A stretch of DNA of 32,980 nucleotides from Muribaculaceae bacterium (GTDB lineage: Bacteria > Bacteroidota > Bacteroidia > Bacteroidales > Muribaculaceae), in assembly GCA_022509145.1 (NCBI GenBank), contig JAFLTX010000007.1, forward strand, positions 1 through 32,980, given 5' to 3'. This document shows, piece by piece, positions 30,634 to 32,980 of this stretch. Made by a program: the position numbers and the translations under genes. Position 1 is the first letter of the stretch, and the number at the start of each line of letters is the position of its first letter. The notes under the pieces are model-generated. The model ran no database searches, was not told the origin of the DNA, and saw only the letters and a list, made by a program, of their open reading frames with translations.

Positions 30634-32980
30634 TTACTTAACGATGACTTTCTTGCCTCCGATTATGTAGATTCCGGGATTAAGAGTCTCTACATCTTCG
30701 GCGGACGCATCCTTCTTTACAAGAACGCCGTTTACGGTATATATTGTAAAGCTCTCGGAATCTGTAAAGACATCATTGACGCCGGCGCCGGCTACAACCG
30801 TTACCACACATGTGGCCGACGCAGAGCCGTAGGTAGCTGTTATGAACGCTGTGCCCTCGGCTACGCCCAAGACAGTACCATCAGAAGACACGAAGGCAAC
30901 GCTCGGATTGCTGCTGCTCCACATTATCTCCTGACCCGTAGTATTTCCAGAATTTACGGTGGCCTTCAGTTTGTCGGTCTGACCCACGAGCAATGTCATT
31001 TCCTGAACGTTAAGAGTTACTGAGGTTTCAATTGCGGGAGTAACAGTGATTTCACAGCTGGCGGATAGATTGCCATAGGTGGCTGTTATGCGGCAGGTTC
31101 CGGCAGTCATACCCGTCACCAGGCCGTTGTCGCTTACTGTGGCGACAACAGGATTGCTGCTGCTCCAGGTTGCAGCCAAGCTGTTGGTTGGCATATTCTT
31201 CGGAGTAAGTGACAGCTGAAGAGTTTCTCCGGCTTTGAACGTAGTGGAGCCAGTGTAATGGATTTCAACCTCTGTGATATCACCGATTTCAACAATATTT
31301 GAAAATCTGTTCCAAGGCGAAGTCCCGTAATATAACAACAGTGAGCCCTGCGGCACATAGACAATCGCTTTTGAATAAATCGAGCTTGAGAAAATATCCG
31401 CGCTATTTTGAGTGGCAACGGGAGGGCGTTGAGAGTTGCAGTTTATTATCTCTATGTTATCGCATTCTGCAAAGGCATCCCCTCCTATATTCAATAATCC
31501 ATTAGAGTTGATAGTAATTGATTTTAGTCCCCTGCATTTGGAGAAAGCATTGTATCCGATTGTAGTTGTTGAAGTAGGTATAGTCACACTCGTGAGCCCG
31601 CTGCAATCACTGAAAGCCCACTCTCTGATTGAAGTTACTGTGGTTGGAATCTCAAAGGAACCCTCCAAATTAATTGGCACGAAATAAATGGCCGAACTAT
31701 CATCTCCATATATAATTCCGTTCTCTATTTTAGAATTTTTAGCAGGATAACTTATGCTTTTCCCATATCTAAAAGGATTTTGCAGATTGTCAGGATAAGC
31801 GCTCTTTATTAACCCGTTGCAACCATAAAAGGCATTGTTTCCGATTGAAGTGATGGAAGTTGGGATTGACACACTTAACAATCCGCTGCATCCGTAGAAA
31901 GCCTCGTCTCCAATTATAGTAACGGAAGTTGGGATTGTCCCACTTAACAATCCGCTACATCCGGAAAAAGCCTCGTTTCCAATTTTAGTAACGGAAGTGG
32001 GAATTGTCACGCTTGTCAACCAACTACAATTACGGAAAGCATAATTTTTAATTGCAGTAATAGATTCGGGAATTTTTAATTCTTTAATCTCTTGGTTGTT
32101 AAGATAAAGATGATGGGCATAATATACGGGATTTGAAGTAGCGGAGCTAAAATCAATATTACACCACGCTTCTAAATCAGAAATGTTCACGCTTGTCAGT
32201 CCGCTGCAACCTTCGAAAGCAGAGCTTCCGATTGAAGTGACGGAATTCCCGATTGTAACGCTTGTCAACCCGCTGCAACCTTCGAAAACATACCATCCGA
32301 TTTCAGTGACGGAATTGGGAATTGTCACACTTGTCAACGCGCTGCAACCACGGAAAGCATGGCTACCGATAGAAGTGAGAGAATTGGGAATTGTCACGCT
32401 TCTCAGACCGCTGCAACCCCAGAAAGCAGAGCTACTGATTGAAGTGACGGAATTGCCGATTGTAACGCTTGTCAGTCCTCTGCATCCTGCGAAAGCAAAC
32501 CCTCCGATTTCAGTGACGGAATTGGGGATTGTCACGCTTGTCAGTCCACTGCAACCATAGAAAGCATAGTCACCGATTGTAGTGACGGAATTGCCGATTG
32601 TAACGCTTGTCAGCCCGCTGCAACCTGAGAAAGCATCGCTTCCGATTGAAGTGACGGAATTGGGAATTGTCACGCTTGTCAGGCCGCTGCAACCCCTGAA
32701 AGCAAACCCTCCGATTGAAGTGACGGAATTAGGGATTTCCACGCTTGTTAACCCGCTGCAATACTGGAAAACATACCATCCGATGTCAGTGACGGAAATG
32801 GGGATTGTCACGCTTGTCAACCCGCTGCAATACCAGAAAGCAAAGCTTCCGATTGAAGTGACGGAATTGGGGATTTCCACGCTCGTCAACCAGGTCCAAC
32901 CTTGGAAAGTATAATTCTTAATTGCAGTAATAGATTCGGGGATTTTTAACTCTTTAATCTCTTGGTTGTTCAGATAAAGA
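30634..32980 (-). CDS. BspA-type leucine-rich repeat surface protein (5' end missing)
   Basis: The 3' part of a large repeat protein. The frame stays open to the right edge, and its first 30 visible codons match an internal segment, so the start lies outside the window. Ten tandem 23-residue BspA repeats (pattern LTSVTIPNSVTSIGxxAFxGCSG) cover about 32200-32889. A non-repeat insert and further, more divergent repeats run to about 31440. Two Big2-type Ig-like domains follow (about residues 545-705 of the visible part). The short C-terminal tail ends in GIYIIGGKKVIVK, like sorting tails of type IX secretion substrates in this order. BspA-like proteins are surface adhesins that bind host or bacterial partners; the ligand here is unknown. 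The gene is visibly more AT-rich than its neighbours, suggesting a different history. Confidence 0.9.
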   Translation of the reverse strand, partial: LYLNNQEIKELKIPESITAIKNYTFQGWTWLTSVEIPNSVTSIGSFAFWYCSGLTSVTIPISVTDIGWYVFQYCSGLTSVEIPNSVTSIGGFAFRGCSGLTSVTIPNSVTSIGSDAFSGCSGLTSVTIGNSVTTIGDYAFYGCSGLTSVTIPNSVTEIGGFAFAGCRGLTSVTIGNSVTSISSSAFWGCSGLRSVTIPNSLTSIGSHAFRGCSALTSVTIPNSVTEIGWYVFEGCSGLTSVTIGNSVTSIGSSAFEGCSGLTSVNISDLEAWCNIDFSSATSNPVYYAHHLYLNNQEIKELKIPESITAIKNYAFRNCSWLTSVTIPTSVTKIGNEAFSGCSGLLSGTIPTSVTIIGDEAFYGCSGLLSVSIPTSITSIGNNAFYGCNGLIKSAYPDNLQNPFRYGKSISYPAKNSKIENGIIYGDDSSAIYFVPINLEGSFEIPTTVTSIREWAFSDCSGLTSVTIPTSTTTIGYNAFSKCRGLKSITINSNGLLNIGGDAFAECDNIEIINCNSQRPPVATQNSADIFSSSIYSKAIVYVPQGSLLLYYGTSPWNRFSNIVEIGDITEVEIHYTGSTTFKAGETLQLSLTPKNMPTNSLAATWSSSNPVVATVSDNGLVTGMTAGTCRITATYGNLSASCEITVTPAIETSVTLNVQEMTLLVGQTDKLKATVNSGNTTGQEIMWSSSNPSVAFVSSDGTVLGVAEGTAFITATYGSASATCVVTVVAGAGVNDVFTDSESFTIYTVNGVLVKKDASAEDVETLNPGIYIIGGKKVIVK
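32200..32889 (-). repeat. Tandem 69-bp repeats encoding BspA leucine-rich repeats
   Basis: Ten consecutive near-identical 69-bp units, each coding for 23 residues. Units with IPNS and IGNS in the second strand are mixed along the array. The DNA similarity is high enough for slippage or recombination to change the copy number. Confidence 0.9.

Noticed and set aside
32200..32889. Regular repeats that might suggest a CRISPR array
   Set aside because: Units are contiguous 69-bp coding repeats in one open frame, with no unique spacers and no cas genes.
32183..32914. Two repetitive plus-strand frames over the BspA repeats
   Set aside because: They are the complement of the 69-bp coding repeats; the repetition explains the lack of stops.

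Overview
This window looks like a chromosomal segment of a gut-type Bacteroidales bacterium. I infer a moderately GC-rich lineage such as Muribaculaceae from general appearance only. The evidence is: several start-proximal promoters matching the Bacteroides -7 element TAnnTTTG, a TamB plus lipoprotein-type Omp85 (TamL) pair, DUF4493/PCMD lipoproteins, a DUF4923 protein, a folP-cdaA pair, and a BspA-type leucine-rich repeat protein with Big2 domains and a short C-terminal tail like those of type IX secretion substrates.

Layout. (1) 1-387: no convincing gene. It holds a 16-bp tandem duplication, a GC-rich stretch and a perfect 12-bp inverted repeat just past the end of the first operon. (2) 388-9797, minus strand: a compact six-gene operon, read from right to left. 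It encodes three DUF4493 lipoproteins (the first and third also carry C-terminal PCMD-type domains), two paralogous outer-membrane beta-barrel proteins and a final PCMD lipoprotein. All six products carry export signals. This is the least understood and most interesting part of the window. (3) 10056-14911, minus strand: housekeeping genes ispH, cmk, glgB and ribE, plus a DUF4923 secreted protein. (4) 15013-18017, plus strand: tadA, menA, dnaB, closed by a bidirectional terminator shared with rpsO (minus strand). (5) 18636-28801, plus strand: efp, a family 2 glycosyltransferase, radC, a VanZ-like membrane protein, then tamB and tamL. (6) 28886-30498, minus strand: folP overlapping cdaA (c-di-AMP synthesis). 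(7) 30634 to the right edge, minus strand: the 3' part of a BspA-like repeat protein whose start lies outside the window.

How the genes work together. Most of the window is core metabolism and cell-envelope assembly: isoprenoids, CMP phosphorylation, glycogen branching, riboflavin, menaquinone, folate, replication and translation, and the TamB/TamL envelope system. Two accessory surface modules sit among these genes. The six-gene operon shares a modular domain grammar (lipobox, DUF4493, Ig-like, FN3-like, PCMD) and a common mature N-terminus (Cys, then Asp, then Pro and an aromatic residue). This suggests a co-exported surface assembly, possibly related to type V fimbrial lipoproteins and possibly glycan-binding; its function cannot be read from sequence. 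Candidate regulatory signals include an rpsO leader with nested base pairing, and two promoters (folP, vanZ-like) so close to the start codon that the mRNAs may be leaderless.
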